A DNA stretch of 23,291 nucleotides, taken from positions 1 to 23,291 of the forward strand of contig JAHJBD010000189.1 in assembly GCA_018813725.1 (NCBI GenBank). Reading direction: 5' to 3'. Under the pieces are notes generated by a model, which saw nothing but the letters and a program-made list of their open reading frames with translations, made no database searches and was not told the DNA's origin. Of this stretch, positions 5,844 through 13,143 are shown one piece after another. Source of the DNA: Nanobdellota archaeon. Its GTDB lineage: Archaea; Nanobdellota; Nanobdellia; Woesearchaeales; JAHJBD01. Position 1 is the first letter of the stretch, and each line of letters opens with the position of its first letter. The position numbers were made by a program, and so were the translations under genes.

Positions 5844-7949
5844 TCAGATGATCTCTTTAAGCCTATCTTTATACTTGGCATAGATAAAAGACACAAAGAG
5901 CAAGATGCAGCCAAGCACTATGAAACTTACTGTCCTATAAAGCGTAGCAAGGTTCCTTGTATCATACAAGAAAACTTTGAGTATTGTTATACCAAATATG
6001 ATTATACCTTGCATTCTCAATGTCTTTCTTTTTAGCCCAAACCCTAATGCAAGTACAGTTAACGCTAAGATACTCCATCCTACAGATATCCAATATTCCT
6101 TAAACTCAAGCATAAATAGCACAAACAAGAGAAGTGTTCCAGACCATGAGAAATAGTCTCTGAAAGGATTTTTCTTATCTAATAATAAAGCAGTAAGATA
6201 AAACACAGTAGCTGCACAGATAAAAGCAAAGAACCTTGTGCTTCCCAGAATATTGTTTATATCAAAAGCTGTAAGCCTATAGCTGTCATATAGTAAAACT
6301 TTCAGTAGCAATATTACTGAAAGAGATACTGCCTGGTAATCAAAGTCATACTTTCTTGACAGTAAGACTAAAGCAAGAACGATAGCTGAATAGATTATTG
6401 ATATCCAATAGTGATGGTCAGAGAGTTCAAGTGCCACTATCAAAGCCAGTAGACCAGTAGCAAACCATGAATATAAGACAGAAAACTGCTTCTCCTTCTT
6501 CATAAGCAAAGCAAAACAAGTATAGAATGCAGCGATTGTAAAAAGATAACTTATCAATCTAACACTTATCTCAGCATTACCAAGCACGATATCCTTCAGA
6601 TACCAGCTGTCAAAAAAGATTGTCTTAACAACTGTGACCCCGCCCATGATTAAAGAAACTACTCTAAGTTTTCCAGTCTTGACAAATACACCTGTCAAAA
6701 CTAATGTTTCAAGCGCCCAGACAATTGTCACAAGGTCAGAGCTTAACTGTATAGGAACAGTTATGGTGAGGAAAAAAAGTGATACTATTAGATTGACCAT
6801 ACCTATCTTCTTATCCTTATGAAGGAAGTAGATCACCATATATAGTATTGACAAGACAAGTGTGAAAAGTCCTAGATAATCTGGATAATACTTATCTATA
6901 AGAAGCTCTGAGAAGATATAGTAAAGTATAGAATTCCCTATTATCATTGGTATTGCTGATCCTTCTTTTTTCATAGCCAGTGATAATATTACAAAAGTGA
7001 CAAAATAGATTGTAAGGAAACTAAAGCCAGTTACAAATTCATATCCTGCAGTAGAAAACCTATAGACAAGATAAGTAGCGAAAAGACCGCCAACACCAAT
7101 ATAAGGCCACTTCTTATACCACACGACAAATGCAAGGCTTATAGTAAGCATTGCAGTATAAACCAAAGAAAGCACACCAAAACTGTTGCTTAAAAGTGAA
7201 GTTGCGTAACCAAGGAAAAAAGCTTCGATTATGATAGCCTGGCTGTCTTTTGCAACTGAAAAAAGAACAGCGATCAATACGACAATCGACAGGAGCGTGA
7301 TATCAAGCCACAAAGGAATCCCAGTAGCCATCCTATAGTCATAGAAATGATATGCAGCATATATGATAAAATACAATATGGCAATCCCTCCACCAGCCAG
7401 AACCTTTCCAAGCCGAGAATATTTCTTCATCATCAGTTCGCCAAGGATAAATATTCCTACTCCAACAACTCCGCCTAATACTAATCTTGTAAGGTGGCTT
7501 ATCCAGCCGTTGTCTATAGCGTACTTTACAAAAAATCCTACACCCAAAACCAAGGCAAGTATACCAATCCAGCTGAACCATTTTATGCCTATATCGCTCT
7601 CCACAGATGTCTTCCTGGCAGCTTTTATATGCTTGACAGGTTCCTCATGCTTCGCAGTATGCGCCTTAATGTGCATAGTTTCAGCGCTTTTGCTCGAGCT
7701 CTTATTCACGATGATAATCCCCCAAACCAGCAATGGTATGCCTATCAATATACCTATACCAATGAAACAAATTAAAGCTCCAAAGATGATAAGTAGTATC
7801 CCACCAACAGGTGATTTATTCTGAGAAACTGTTTCTGATGCTTTGACAGATGGTTTATGCCCTTCAAGAGCATTAAGCCTTCTTATTATATGCCTATTCT
7901 CTCTCTTAAGCGATTCAACCTCTTTTTCTAATGAGCTTAATGTTGCCAC
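5844..7949 (-). CDS. DUF2339 family multi-spanning membrane protein
   Basis: 701 residues from GTG 7949 (no earlier start fits the promoter, whose TATA box is 27 nt upstream). Residues ~1-30 are a charged coiled coil (SSLEKEVESLKRENRHIIRRLNALEG). Two spans and a basic loop follow at ~48-85, then a GIKWFSWIGILALVLGVGFFVKYAIDNGWI segment at ~123-152, which is the hallmark of DUF2339. The rest is an almost unbroken series of hydrophobic helices, roughly 18-20 in all, ending with a short basic tail (KYKDRLKEII). The length is usual for the family. Function is not established; the family is found in bacteria and archaea and is sometimes thought to be transport- or envelope-related. It is transcribed divergently from the PLP-like gene, with both promoters in the 81-bp gap. 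Confidence 0.9.
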   Translation of the reverse strand: MATLSSLEKEVESLKRENRHIIRRLNALEGHKPSVKASETVSQNKSPVGGILLIIFGALICFIGIGILIGIPLLVWGIIIVNKSSSKSAETMHIKAHTAKHEEPVKHIKAARKTSVESDIGIKWFSWIGILALVLGVGFFVKYAIDNGWISHLTRLVLGGVVGVGIFILGELMMKKYSRLGKVLAGGGIAILYFIIYAAYHFYDYRMATGIPLWLDITLLSIVVLIAVLFSVAKDSQAIIIEAFFLGYATSLLSNSFGVLSLVYTAMLTISLAFVVWYKKWPYIGVGGLFATYLVYRFSTAGYEFVTGFSFLTIYFVTFVILSLAMKKEGSAIPMIIGNSILYYIFSELLIDKYYPDYLGLFTLVLSILYMVIYFLHKDKKIGMVNLIVSLFFLTITVPIQLSSDLVTIVWALETLVLTGVFVKTGKLRVVSLIMGGVTVVKTIFFDSWYLKDIVLGNAEISVRLISYLFTIAAFYTCFALLMKKEKQFSVLYSWFATGLLALIVALELSDHHYWISIIYSAIVLALVLLSRKYDFDYQAVSLSVILLLKVLLYDSYRLTAFDINNILGSTRFFAFICAATVFYLTALLLDKKNPFRDYFSWSGTLLLFVLFMLEFKEYWISVGWSILALTVLALGFGLKRKTLRMQGIIIFGITILKVFLYDTRNLATLYRTVSFIVLGCILLFVSFIYAKYKDRLKEII

Positions 7950-7970
7950 AGATGGTTTCTAGGATTATTA

Positions 7971-7980
7971 GTATATAAAA
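7971..7980 (-). promoter_or_regulatory. TATA-like box of the DUF2339 gene
   Basis: TTTTATATAC on the minus strand, centred 27 nt before the GTG start at 7949. It shares the divergent intergenic gap with the box at 8000-8007. Confidence 0.6.
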
Positions 7981-7999
7981 CTTATGCCTAACAAATAAT

Positions 8000-8007
8000 T
8001 TTATAAA
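8000..8007 (+). promoter_or_regulatory. TATA-like box of the PLP-aminotransferase-like gene
   Basis: TTTATAAA centred 27 nt before ATG 8031, consistent with a leaderless transcript. Confidence 0.6.
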
Positions 8008-8030
8008 CATAAGAATTTCATGACAATCCA

Positions 8031-8798
8031 ATGGACCTAAACGAGCTTACAGGAAAAGAGCACATAAAACTAGTATCAAGAGGCAACAAAGCGCTATTAT
8101 ACGCACTTAAGATAGCAAAAAAACTAGGTTATACCAAAGTCCTGATACAAGACCAAGGTGGCTGGATAACATATAAGCAGATTCCAGTCAGGTTAAAGCT
8201 TGACTTTACTGAATTAAAGACTGATTATGGAATAATAGATCTAAAAGACCTTGAAGCAAAAGCTGATGAAAACACTGTATTACTGATAAATTCTATGCCA
8301 GGCTACTTTGCTCTTGAAGACATGGACGAGATAGAAAGCGTTTGCATAAGAAAAAAATGCTTCCTGATAAATGATGCGACAGGCTCAATAGGCACAAAAG
8401 CAGCAAAGAAAGGTGATATTATTGTAGCATCTTTTGGTGATGCAAAACCTATTGACCTTGGGAAAGGTGCACTGATAGCAACTGATGATAAAGAATTGTT
8501 TGATAATGTCAAGATTGACGAAGAAGAGCTGCCAGAACTAGATGCAAAGCTTGAGAAACTGCCAAAAAGGCTTGACTACTTTGAAAAGATCCATGATAAG
8601 ATAATAAAAGAGCTAAAAGGCCATGACATTATCCACCCTAAAAAGAAAGGGATTAACGTGATTGTCAAGTTCACATGTGACGAAGAAAAAGAAGATATTA
8701 CAAACTACTGCCTTGACAACAAGTACGAGTACACACTCTGCCCAAGATACATCAGGGTTGAATGTGATGCTATCAGTATAGAAGTAAAAAGGCTTTAA
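8031..8798 (+). CDS. Small PLP-dependent aminotransferase-like protein (DegT/DnrJ/EryC1-like fold)
   Basis: 255 residues, against about 350-400 for typical members. Visible core elements in order: an N-terminal GNKALLYALKIAKKLGYTKVLIQDQGGW segment (residues 18-45); an acidic strand-helix unit with VLLINSMPG (83-91); FLINDATGSIG with Asp115, the expected contact to the PLP ring nitrogen; and DIIVASFGDAKPIDLGKGALIAT (129-151), where Lys139 sits at the usual Schiff-base lysine position and the GKG turn follows. The C-terminal domain is short. It may be a trimmed sugar-aminotransferase relative or a related enzyme with a changed reaction. It is transcribed alone, divergent from the DUF2339 gene. 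The family call rests on motif order only. Confidence 0.65.
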   Translation: MDLNELTGKEHIKLVSRGNKALLYALKIAKKLGYTKVLIQDQGGWITYKQIPVRLKLDFTELKTDYGIIDLKDLEAKADENTVLLINSMPGYFALEDMDEIESVCIRKKCFLINDATGSIGTKAAKKGDIIVASFGDAKPIDLGKGALIATDDKELFDNVKIDEEELPELDAKLEKLPKRLDYFEKIHDKIIKELKGHDIIHPKKKGINVIVKFTCDEEKEDITNYCLDNKYEYTLCPRYIRVECDAISIEVKRL

Positions 8799-8806
8799 TC
8801 AAAACA

Positions 8807-8816
8807 TTAATAAATA
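8807..8816 (+). promoter_or_regulatory. TATA-like box of the small membrane protein/zinc-ribbon unit
   Basis: TTAATAAATA centred about 34 nt before ATG 8846. A GGTGAT ribosome site at 8837-8842 lies between, so this transcript probably has a short leader. Confidence 0.45.
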
Positions 8817-8845
8817 CCTAAATCTTAACAAAAGCCGGTGATAAC

Positions 8846-9085
8846 ATGGTAAAGATGATGTTTGTTATTGTTGCGATATTATTGATAGGCGGTTATATTA
8901 TCAAGACCGGTCTTGACACAGACTTTGGTAACTCAGAAGACAGGAAAAATTTCCTTTGGACCATGGTCAACTGGCTGCTGAAGATTGGTGGTAATGTTAA
9001 AGACACAGCAGGTTACGCAGTATCACAAGACTGGAACCCTGAAATTCCAAAAAATCAGACTATTGTTGTAGACGAGATAGAATAG
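8846..9085 (+). CDS. Small single-span membrane protein, unknown function
   Basis: 79 residues. Residues ~3-22 (KMMFVIVAILLIGGYIIKTG) are one membrane span or uncleaved signal anchor, followed by a short acidic segment, an aromatic helix (NFLWTMVNWLLKIGGNVKDTAGYAV) that may lie on the membrane, and an acidic tail (VVDEIE). ATG 8846 has GGTGAT four bases upstream. The zinc-ribbon gene begins 11 nt after the stop, so the two form a unit. No family recognised. Confidence 0.75.
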   Translation: MVKMMFVIVAILLIGGYIIKTGLDTDFGNSEDRKNFLWTMVNWLLKIGGNVKDTAGYAVSQDWNPEIPKNQTIVVDEIE

Positions 9086-9096
9086 AGGTGAAAATT

Positions 9097-9486
9097 ATGG
9101 CATTAAAGCAGCCAGCGAGCATGGATGAGTGTATATACTTCTCAAATAGGAGCATGGGTAATGGCAAAGCCATGGCGTGGGTATTTAGGAAGGACTGCCC
9201 TAAGTGCGGCGCAAAGATGGGTAAACCTATTGAAAAAGGCAAGGTCAAGATCAGAGCTGATTACTACGAGTGTCCTAAATGCAAGTTTAAAGAAGATAAG
9301 AAAGAGCATGAAGAATCACTTACAATGAGCATAATCTACACCTGCCCTGAGTGCAATAACCAAGGCGAGACCACAACACAGTACAAGAGAAAGGCGTGGA
9401 AAGGTGTTCAAGCTTATGTGTTTGAATGCGGCAAGTGCAATGCAAAGCTAGGCATAACAAAAAAGCTGAAAGAGCCTAAGAAGTGA
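9097..9486 (+). CDS. Double zinc-ribbon protein
   Basis: 129 residues from ATG 9097, with GAGGTGA (9085-9091) five bases upstream; a GTG at 9088 is in frame but lies inside that ribosome site. Four CxxC knuckles stand at Cys34/37, 59/62, 83/86 and 111/114, giving two four-cysteine zinc ribbons of similar spacing (about 22-25 residues between knuckles). The C-terminal tail is basic (GITKKLKEPKK). Such proteins bind nucleic acids or act in RNA/transcription complexes, but I cannot name a partner. It is the second gene of a two-gene unit. Its 3' end, from codon 115 through the first base of the stop, is present twice more downstream (10517-10560 and 12033-12076), bordering the GIDE/LemA modules. 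Confidence 0.85.
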   Translation: MALKQPASMDECIYFSNRSMGNGKAMAWVFRKDCPKCGAKMGKPIEKGKVKIRADYYECPKCKFKEDKKEHEESLTMSIIYTCPECNNQGETTTQYKRKAWKGVQAYVFECGKCNAKLGITKKLKEPKK

Positions 9487-9509
9487 ATGTCCTAAAACTG
9501 AACATCCAC
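9441..9509 (+). repeat. 3'-end repeat, copy 1 (within the zinc-ribbon gene and beyond its stop)
   Basis: This 69-bp block holds the last 14 codons and the stop of the zinc-ribbon gene plus 23 bp after it. The last part, read on the minus strand, encodes VDVQF followed by a stop, identical to the end of the LemA gene. Copy 2 (10517-10585) differs at 5 of 69 positions; copy 3 (12033-12076) is identical over its 44 bp. Confidence 0.9.
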
Positions 9510-9540
9510 CGCTTATTTATCTGCAAACTGCTTTCTTTGA
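9492..9540 (-). pseudogene. Possible remnant of a LemA gene 3' end
   Basis: On the minus strand the bases after GIDE-like gene 1 end with codons for VDVQF and TAG, the same as the end of the intact LemA gene (10568-11131), and a GTTTGCAGA stretch nearby recalls that gene's GGTTGCAGA. In-frame stops break the rest. It would fit a lost LemA copy paired with GIDE-like gene 1. The clear identity covers only ~25 bp, so it may be only part of the duplicated repeat. Confidence 0.35.
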
Positions 9541-9549
9541 TTACCTTGT

Positions 9550-10488
9550 TTAAGTATTAAGAGATATACCTGCACTGGCCAGAGATAAAAAGAATACTAT
9601 TAAACCAATAATCATGAGAACGGTTCCGATAATAAAACTAGCTGTGACATTTTTTAAAAGATTTTTGAGAGTTGCTTTTTCACTTATATCAGATATTATA
9701 AAAAAAGGATCATTCACTCCACATTCAATTACTACACCACTACCTTTTACTGTACTCTGTGCAGCAGTCCCCATAATATAAACAAATTCATTAGGTTCTA
9801 TGTAATGCTCATAGAAGACTTTTTGATCATTATTTTCTGAAACCTTGCTTGGATCTACAGTTTTTAGACCAAATTCCTGGAAATCTATTTGAGCACCAGG
9901 AGTTCTAAGTTTTCTTAATAATTCTAAAGTGTTACCTTTTGTTTGAATATAGGCATTTTTTGCCTTTATGCTTAATTGGGCATCTTTTGGAAGGACCAGA
10001 ATTCTTCCTGTTTGATCACTTACAATAAAGTTGACATAGCTTCTAGCCTGATCTATTAGGTCTTGATAATTTTCAATTTCTTTGCGATTTATACTACTAT
10101 CCACAACATTTCTCATATTAAACCTTGAGTATTCATAAAATACGCATTTTTTATTTGACAAAGGTGTTTTGATCAATTGATTAGAACTTACAATCCCTGA
10201 AATCTCTACAATCCCCATTGCCAGAGATCTGATCTTTGAAGTAGGGATATCCATTATTAGTTGATACTTGTGTTTTATTATGAAACCTCCTTTAAATATA
10301 AAAAATCCAGATATTAAGAATACTATGGAAATCATTGCTGTTCCAAAACTTACTCTTAAGATTAAGGATAAAAAACCTATAGCGAAAACAAAGAGTATAA
10401 GGATAATAATTAATTTTCTATTATTCTTCTTATTAGGTATAGATGGGTTTGATTTTCTGTTTCCTACAAATAGGGCATTATTTTCCAT
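9550..10488 (-). CDS. GIDE-like membrane protein, copy 1 (no RING domain)
   Basis: 312 residues. Two N-terminal spans (~25-45 and ~50-70) are followed by the family signature IPTSKIRSLAMGIVEISG at ~81-98 and KTPLSNKKCVFYEYSRF, a central soluble domain, and a C-terminal hydrophobic pair (~283-308). It is a paralogue of the protein at 11145-11948, sharing TPTSKIRS-AMGIVEI, the KTP-S-C-YY/FYEY segment and a YIEP-E--Y-MGTAA motif. The family is annotated as E3 ubiquitin ligase GIDE from its eukaryotic relative, but no RING finger is present, so ligase activity should not be assumed. Codon use is more A/T-rich than its neighbours, which suggests separate acquisition. No clear TATA box or ribosome site is seen before ATG 10488; a partial zinc-ribbon 3' end lies about 30 bp upstream. 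Confidence 0.8.
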   Translation of the reverse strand: MENNALFVGNRKSNPSIPNKKNNRKLIIILILFVFAIGFLSLILRVSFGTAMISIVFLISGFFIFKGGFIIKHKYQLIMDIPTSKIRSLAMGIVEISGIVSSNQLIKTPLSNKKCVFYEYSRFNMRNVVDSSINRKEIENYQDLIDQARSYVNFIVSDQTGRILVLPKDAQLSIKAKNAYIQTKGNTLELLRKLRTPGAQIDFQEFGLKTVDPSKVSENNDQKVFYEHYIEPNEFVYIMGTAAQSTVKGSGVVIECGVNDPFFIISDISEKATLKNLLKNVTASFIIGTVLMIIGLIVFFLSLASAGISLNT

Positions 10489-10516
10489 AAGCTTAATTTT
10501 TTCTTAATGAGGTAGT

Positions 10517-10585
10517 TGCAAGGCTAGGCATAACAAAGAAGCCAAAAGAACCTAAGAAGTGAATGTCCTAAAACTGAACATCCAC
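10517..10585 (+). repeat. 3'-end repeat, copy 2
   Basis: 69 bp matching 9441-9509 with 5 differences. It holds the tail of the zinc-ribbon gene (ending KEPKK and TGA) and runs into the last codons of the intact LemA gene on the other strand. It has no zinc-ribbon reading frame in front of it, so this is a fragment, not a gene. Confidence 0.9.
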
Positions 10586-11131
10586 ATCTTGTCTGTCAGC
10601 TTCTGCAACCTTAAACAATTCTTTTCTTGTATAATGCAGCATGTTTGCCATAAACACATAAGGGATCTGTTCTGTCCTGATGTTAAATGTGTTTACAGAA
10701 TCATTATAAAACTCTCTTCTGTCTGCAATCTGATTCTCGATCTCGCTAACCCTCTGCTGAAACTGGATAAAATTCTGATTAGCTTTTAGCTGCGGATAAT
10801 TCTCAGCGACTGCAAATAATGACTTTAGCGTGCTGGTCATGATATTATCAGCTGCAGCTTTCTGGGCAATTGTCGTAGCGTTCATAAAAGCTGTCCTTGC
10901 CTTAGTGACCTCAGTCAGGACGCTTTTCTCAAACTTCATATACCCTTTAACTGAACTGATAAGCTTTGTTAGTTCATCATGCCTCTGCTTGAGCAAAACA
11001 TCAATATTGCTCCACGCTTTCTCAATATTATGCTTGAGCCTTATCAGGCTATTATACATCCCGACAAGATATCCGATTATGATCAATGCTACAAGAGCAC
11101 CAACAACTCCAAGTATAATCCCAATTACCAT
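10568..11131 (-). CDS. lemA: LemA family membrane-anchored protein
   Basis: 187 residues, the usual family length. Residues ~2-30 form one membrane span (VIGIILGVVGALVALIIIGYLVGMYNSLI). A long helical region follows with the family pattern IEKAWSNIDVLLKQRHDELTKLISSVKGYMKFEKSVLTEVTKART, then ENYPQLKANQNFIQFQQRVSEIENQIADRREFYNDSVNTFNI. The function of LemA proteins is not established; they are common membrane proteins with a helical bundle. AGGAGGT lies 8 bases before ATG 11131, a strong ribosome site, overlapping the stop region of the GIDE-like gene 13 nt upstream. The pair GIDE-LemA is a recurrent neighbourhood and here forms an operon. The last codons (VDVQF) lie inside the direct repeat shared with the zinc-ribbon gene end. 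Confidence 0.92.
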   Translation of the reverse strand: MVIGIILGVVGALVALIIIGYLVGMYNSLIRLKHNIEKAWSNIDVLLKQRHDELTKLISSVKGYMKFEKSVLTEVTKARTAFMNATTIAQKAAADNIMTSTLKSLFAVAENYPQLKANQNFIQFQQRVSEIENQIADRREFYNDSVNTFNIRTEQIPYVFMANMLHYTRKELFKVAEADRQDVDVQF

Positions 11132-11144
11132 TTTTTTGTACCTC

Positions 11145-11948
11145 CTATATCATCCCTATAATGTTCAGTATTAAAAATGTTACTATCACTATAAATAAGA
11201 TGCCCAAACCAAAACCAGCTATCATCTGCCACCTGATTGACTTTAACAGCTCTTTTTCACTTTTAGTTGATATGATAAAAGTTGGTTCATTCTCGCCTTT
11301 TCGGATCAATACAGTGCCGTTATCATCAGCAGCAGTCCCCATCAAGTATAGATTCTCATCAGGCTCAATATAGTACTCAAGATATTTTCTGTCTCCGACA
11401 GTTGCAAATGTAAACTGTTTCTTAGGATCTAATGGCTGCAGATTCCATCTAGATATGTCCATCCGCTGCCCAGAATCAAAATTTTTCAAAGCTCCTAATA
11501 TTACATTAAAGGCCCCAAATATCCCTGCCTTCTGCAAGAACACCTTTTTCAATGGGATATTAACTTCAGCGCGATTCGGGTCCACCCACACATTCCCTGT
11601 CTCATCTTTCGCATAGAAACCCACTCTTCTCTCACCACTTCCGACTGTATCCCAACTATAATATGTTCTTGTATGTCCCTTAGAATCCCTGCTGGTATGC
11701 TTCCTATACTCTTGAATTTCATATTTATAATATACGCAATCAGACTGAGAGAATGGTGTTTTAAGTATTGTACCGGCTTGAACATTACCATGGATCTCTA
11801 CTATACCCATAGCCATTGACCTGATTTTTGAAGTGGGTGTATCGTTTATCAGCCTGAACTTCTGCATCCTGTTAAAACCCCAATAGAATAAGCCACCACC
11901 AAAAGCGCCAAAAAAACCTGTAACAACATACATCATAGGTTCTGCCAT
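11145..11948 (-). CDS. GIDE-like membrane protein, copy 2 (no RING domain)
   Basis: 267 residues. One N-terminal span (~5-25), the signature TPTSKIRSMAMGIVEIHG at 37-54, KTPFSQSDCVYYKYEIQEY, a soluble beta-rich domain with a YIEPDENLYLMGTAA motif at ~198-212, and one or two C-terminal spans (~242-266). Topology and motifs match the GIDE family domain, but no RING finger or cysteine cluster is present. A TATA-like TTTATATA at 11971-11978 is 27 nt upstream of ATG 11948. It is the first gene of an operon with lemA. Codon use resembles the rest of the window more than its paralogue at 9550-10488 does. Confidence 0.85.
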   Translation of the reverse strand: MAEPMMYVVTGFFGAFGGGLFYWGFNRMQKFRLINDTPTSKIRSMAMGIVEIHGNVQAGTILKTPFSQSDCVYYKYEIQEYRKHTSRDSKGHTRTYYSWDTVGSGERRVGFYAKDETGNVWVDPNRAEVNIPLKKVFLQKAGIFGAFNVILGALKNFDSGQRMDISRWNLQPLDPKKQFTFATVGDRKYLEYYIEPDENLYLMGTAADDNGTVLIRKGENEPTFIISTKSEKELLKSIRWQMIAGFGLGILFIVIVTFLILNIIGMI

Positions 11949-11970
11949 ATATACCGTTTGATGATAGCAA

Positions 11971-11978
11971 TATATAAA
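11971..11978 (-). promoter_or_regulatory. TATA-like box of the GIDE/lemA operon
   Basis: TTTATATA on the minus strand, centred about 27 nt before ATG 11948. Confidence 0.55.
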
Positions 11979-12032
11979 ATTTTCTAAACCGTCTGCACAA
12001 CATAAGCCCTGATATTATCTGATTATTCAGAC

Positions 12033-12076
12033 TGCAAAGCTAGGCATAACAAAAAAGCTGAAAGAGCCTAAGAAGT
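12033..12076 (+). repeat. 3'-end repeat, copy 3
   Basis: 44 bp identical to 9441-9484, ending exactly at the first base of the stop codon; here the stop reads TAG rather than TGA and the sequence then continues into the end of the transglutaminase-like gene on the other strand. Perfect identity, against 5 differences for copy 2, suggests a more recent event or the original, undisturbed end of the zinc-ribbon gene. Confidence 0.9.
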
Positions 12077-12083
12077 AGAGAAA

Positions 12084-13073
12084 TTATACGTGGAAGAACT
12101 TCAAATCCTTAAAATAACTTAACCCACAATATATTATGTATTCTCTTCTACCCCCTTTAGGTAAAGGTACTTGAATATCATGGCCTATCCAATTTTCACC
12201 AAGAATTTGTGATAGGGTCAGCTTACTTGGAAATATTAAAGGTCTTGATTCTGTCTCATAATCCATAAGACGAGCAAGGTCCACCAAAACTATTTGACCA
12301 TTTAACACAATTATATTACAACTATGATCTTCCCTGAAGACCTCTCTTTCCTGAGGGTTATAATCGATAAATCTACCATCAACAACAGTGGAGTCAAAAC
12401 CAGCTGTCTGGGCAAAAAGTTGGAATATAATAGAGATATGAACACAGTTGCATATGCCTTGTTTATAGCAATAGGAAAGCCTATGGTTCTGGCCACCAAG
12501 CTCAGCAGTCCACCTATGATGCTCCCTAGCCACGTCATAATGGATACGTATAGCATGGTACACAATCTCTGCAAATGTTTTAGGATCATAGCCATGTTGC
12601 AGCCATATCTTTTTGGCATATATCAACAATAACCTGAACATCTCTTTATCTATAGTAACTATATTTTTTGCTCCAACACCAGATGATTGCGAACTCACCA
12701 CCACATTATTAAATAGCCAATAAGGGGGAAAGCTTGTCATCCTTTCATTAGGCAGTCTTTTGAACACAAGGTTATCAAGCATAATTTCAGTATCTACCAA
12801 GGCTTCAATAAAACCTTCAAGTTTTTGCCTACGAACCTGCTCATTAAGTTCCTTTATAACCCAGTTAGGCCGATTAAGATATGTTTGGAGCAGTTTATCC
12901 TCATCTTTGATCTTGTGCAATCTCATAAGCTGGGCTAATAACAACCACCCATAAAGCTCATTTCGCTCTTTACTGCCTTCCTTAGTACCAAAATCAATGG
13001 CCCTTCTGTTAAAATCAAAAGCATCTGGATTAGACAATATCTGTTCCTTGATCTCTAAATAGGATTTATCCAT
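12084..13073 (-). CDS. Transglutaminase-like (papain-fold) protein
   Basis: 329 residues. The N-terminal ~190 residues are helical and charged, with no signal peptide or span, so it is cytoplasmic. The C-terminal part has the ordered triad of the transglutaminase-like superfamily: Cys208 in KQGICNCVHISIIFQLFAQ, His250 in REDHSCNIIVLNGQ and Asp265 in IVLVDLARLM. In the superfamily these act as a cysteine protease, transglutaminase or peptide-cleaving enzyme; which one applies here is unknown. A second cysteine (Cys210) is adjacent. A TATA-like box at 13094-13101 lies 25 nt before ATG 13073. The gene is convergent with the third copy of the zinc-ribbon end. A fragment of the radical SAM gene end lies about 40 bp upstream. 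Confidence 0.7.
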   Translation of the reverse strand: MDKSYLEIKEQILSNPDAFDFNRRAIDFGTKEGSKERNELYGWLLLAQLMRLHKIKDEDKLLQTYLNRPNWVIKELNEQVRRQKLEGFIEALVDTEIMLDNLVFKRLPNERMTSFPPYWLFNNVVVSSQSSGVGAKNIVTIDKEMFRLLLIYAKKIWLQHGYDPKTFAEIVYHAIRIHYDVAREHHRWTAELGGQNHRLSYCYKQGICNCVHISIIFQLFAQTAGFDSTVVDGRFIDYNPQEREVFREDHSCNIIVLNGQIVLVDLARLMDYETESRPLIFPSKLTLSQILGENWIGHDIQVPLPKGGRREYIIYCGLSYFKDLKFFHV

Positions 13074-13093
13074 AATTAGCCAACAATTAATGA

Positions 13094-13101
13094 TATATAA
13101 A
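13094..13101 (-). promoter_or_regulatory. TATA-like box of the transglutaminase-like gene
   Basis: TTTATATA on the minus strand, centred 25 nt before ATG 13073. Confidence 0.55.
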
Positions 13102-13109
13102 AGAGTTTC

Positions 13110-13127
13110 TAAAGCCCTCTAAACATC
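13110..13127. repeat. Fragment of the radical SAM gene 3' end beyond the toxin-antitoxin pair
   Basis: 18 bp identical to 13734-13751 (21 bp with one difference when extended). On the minus strand it reads MFRGL followed by a stop, the same as the last residues of the radical SAM protein. The two copies bracket the toxin-antitoxin genes. Confidence 0.75.
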
Positions 13128-13143
13128 CCATCATAGATATGGT

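Noticed and set aside
9550..11948. Archaeal ubiquitin ligase system from the GIDE annotation
   Set aside because: Neither GIDE-like protein has a RING finger, and no ubiquitin-like, E1 or E2 gene is present. Only the membrane domain is shared.
9441..12076. Insertion sequence flanked by direct repeats
   Set aside because: No transposase, no terminal inverted repeats, and the repeated sequence is the coding end of a neighbouring gene rather than a short random target.
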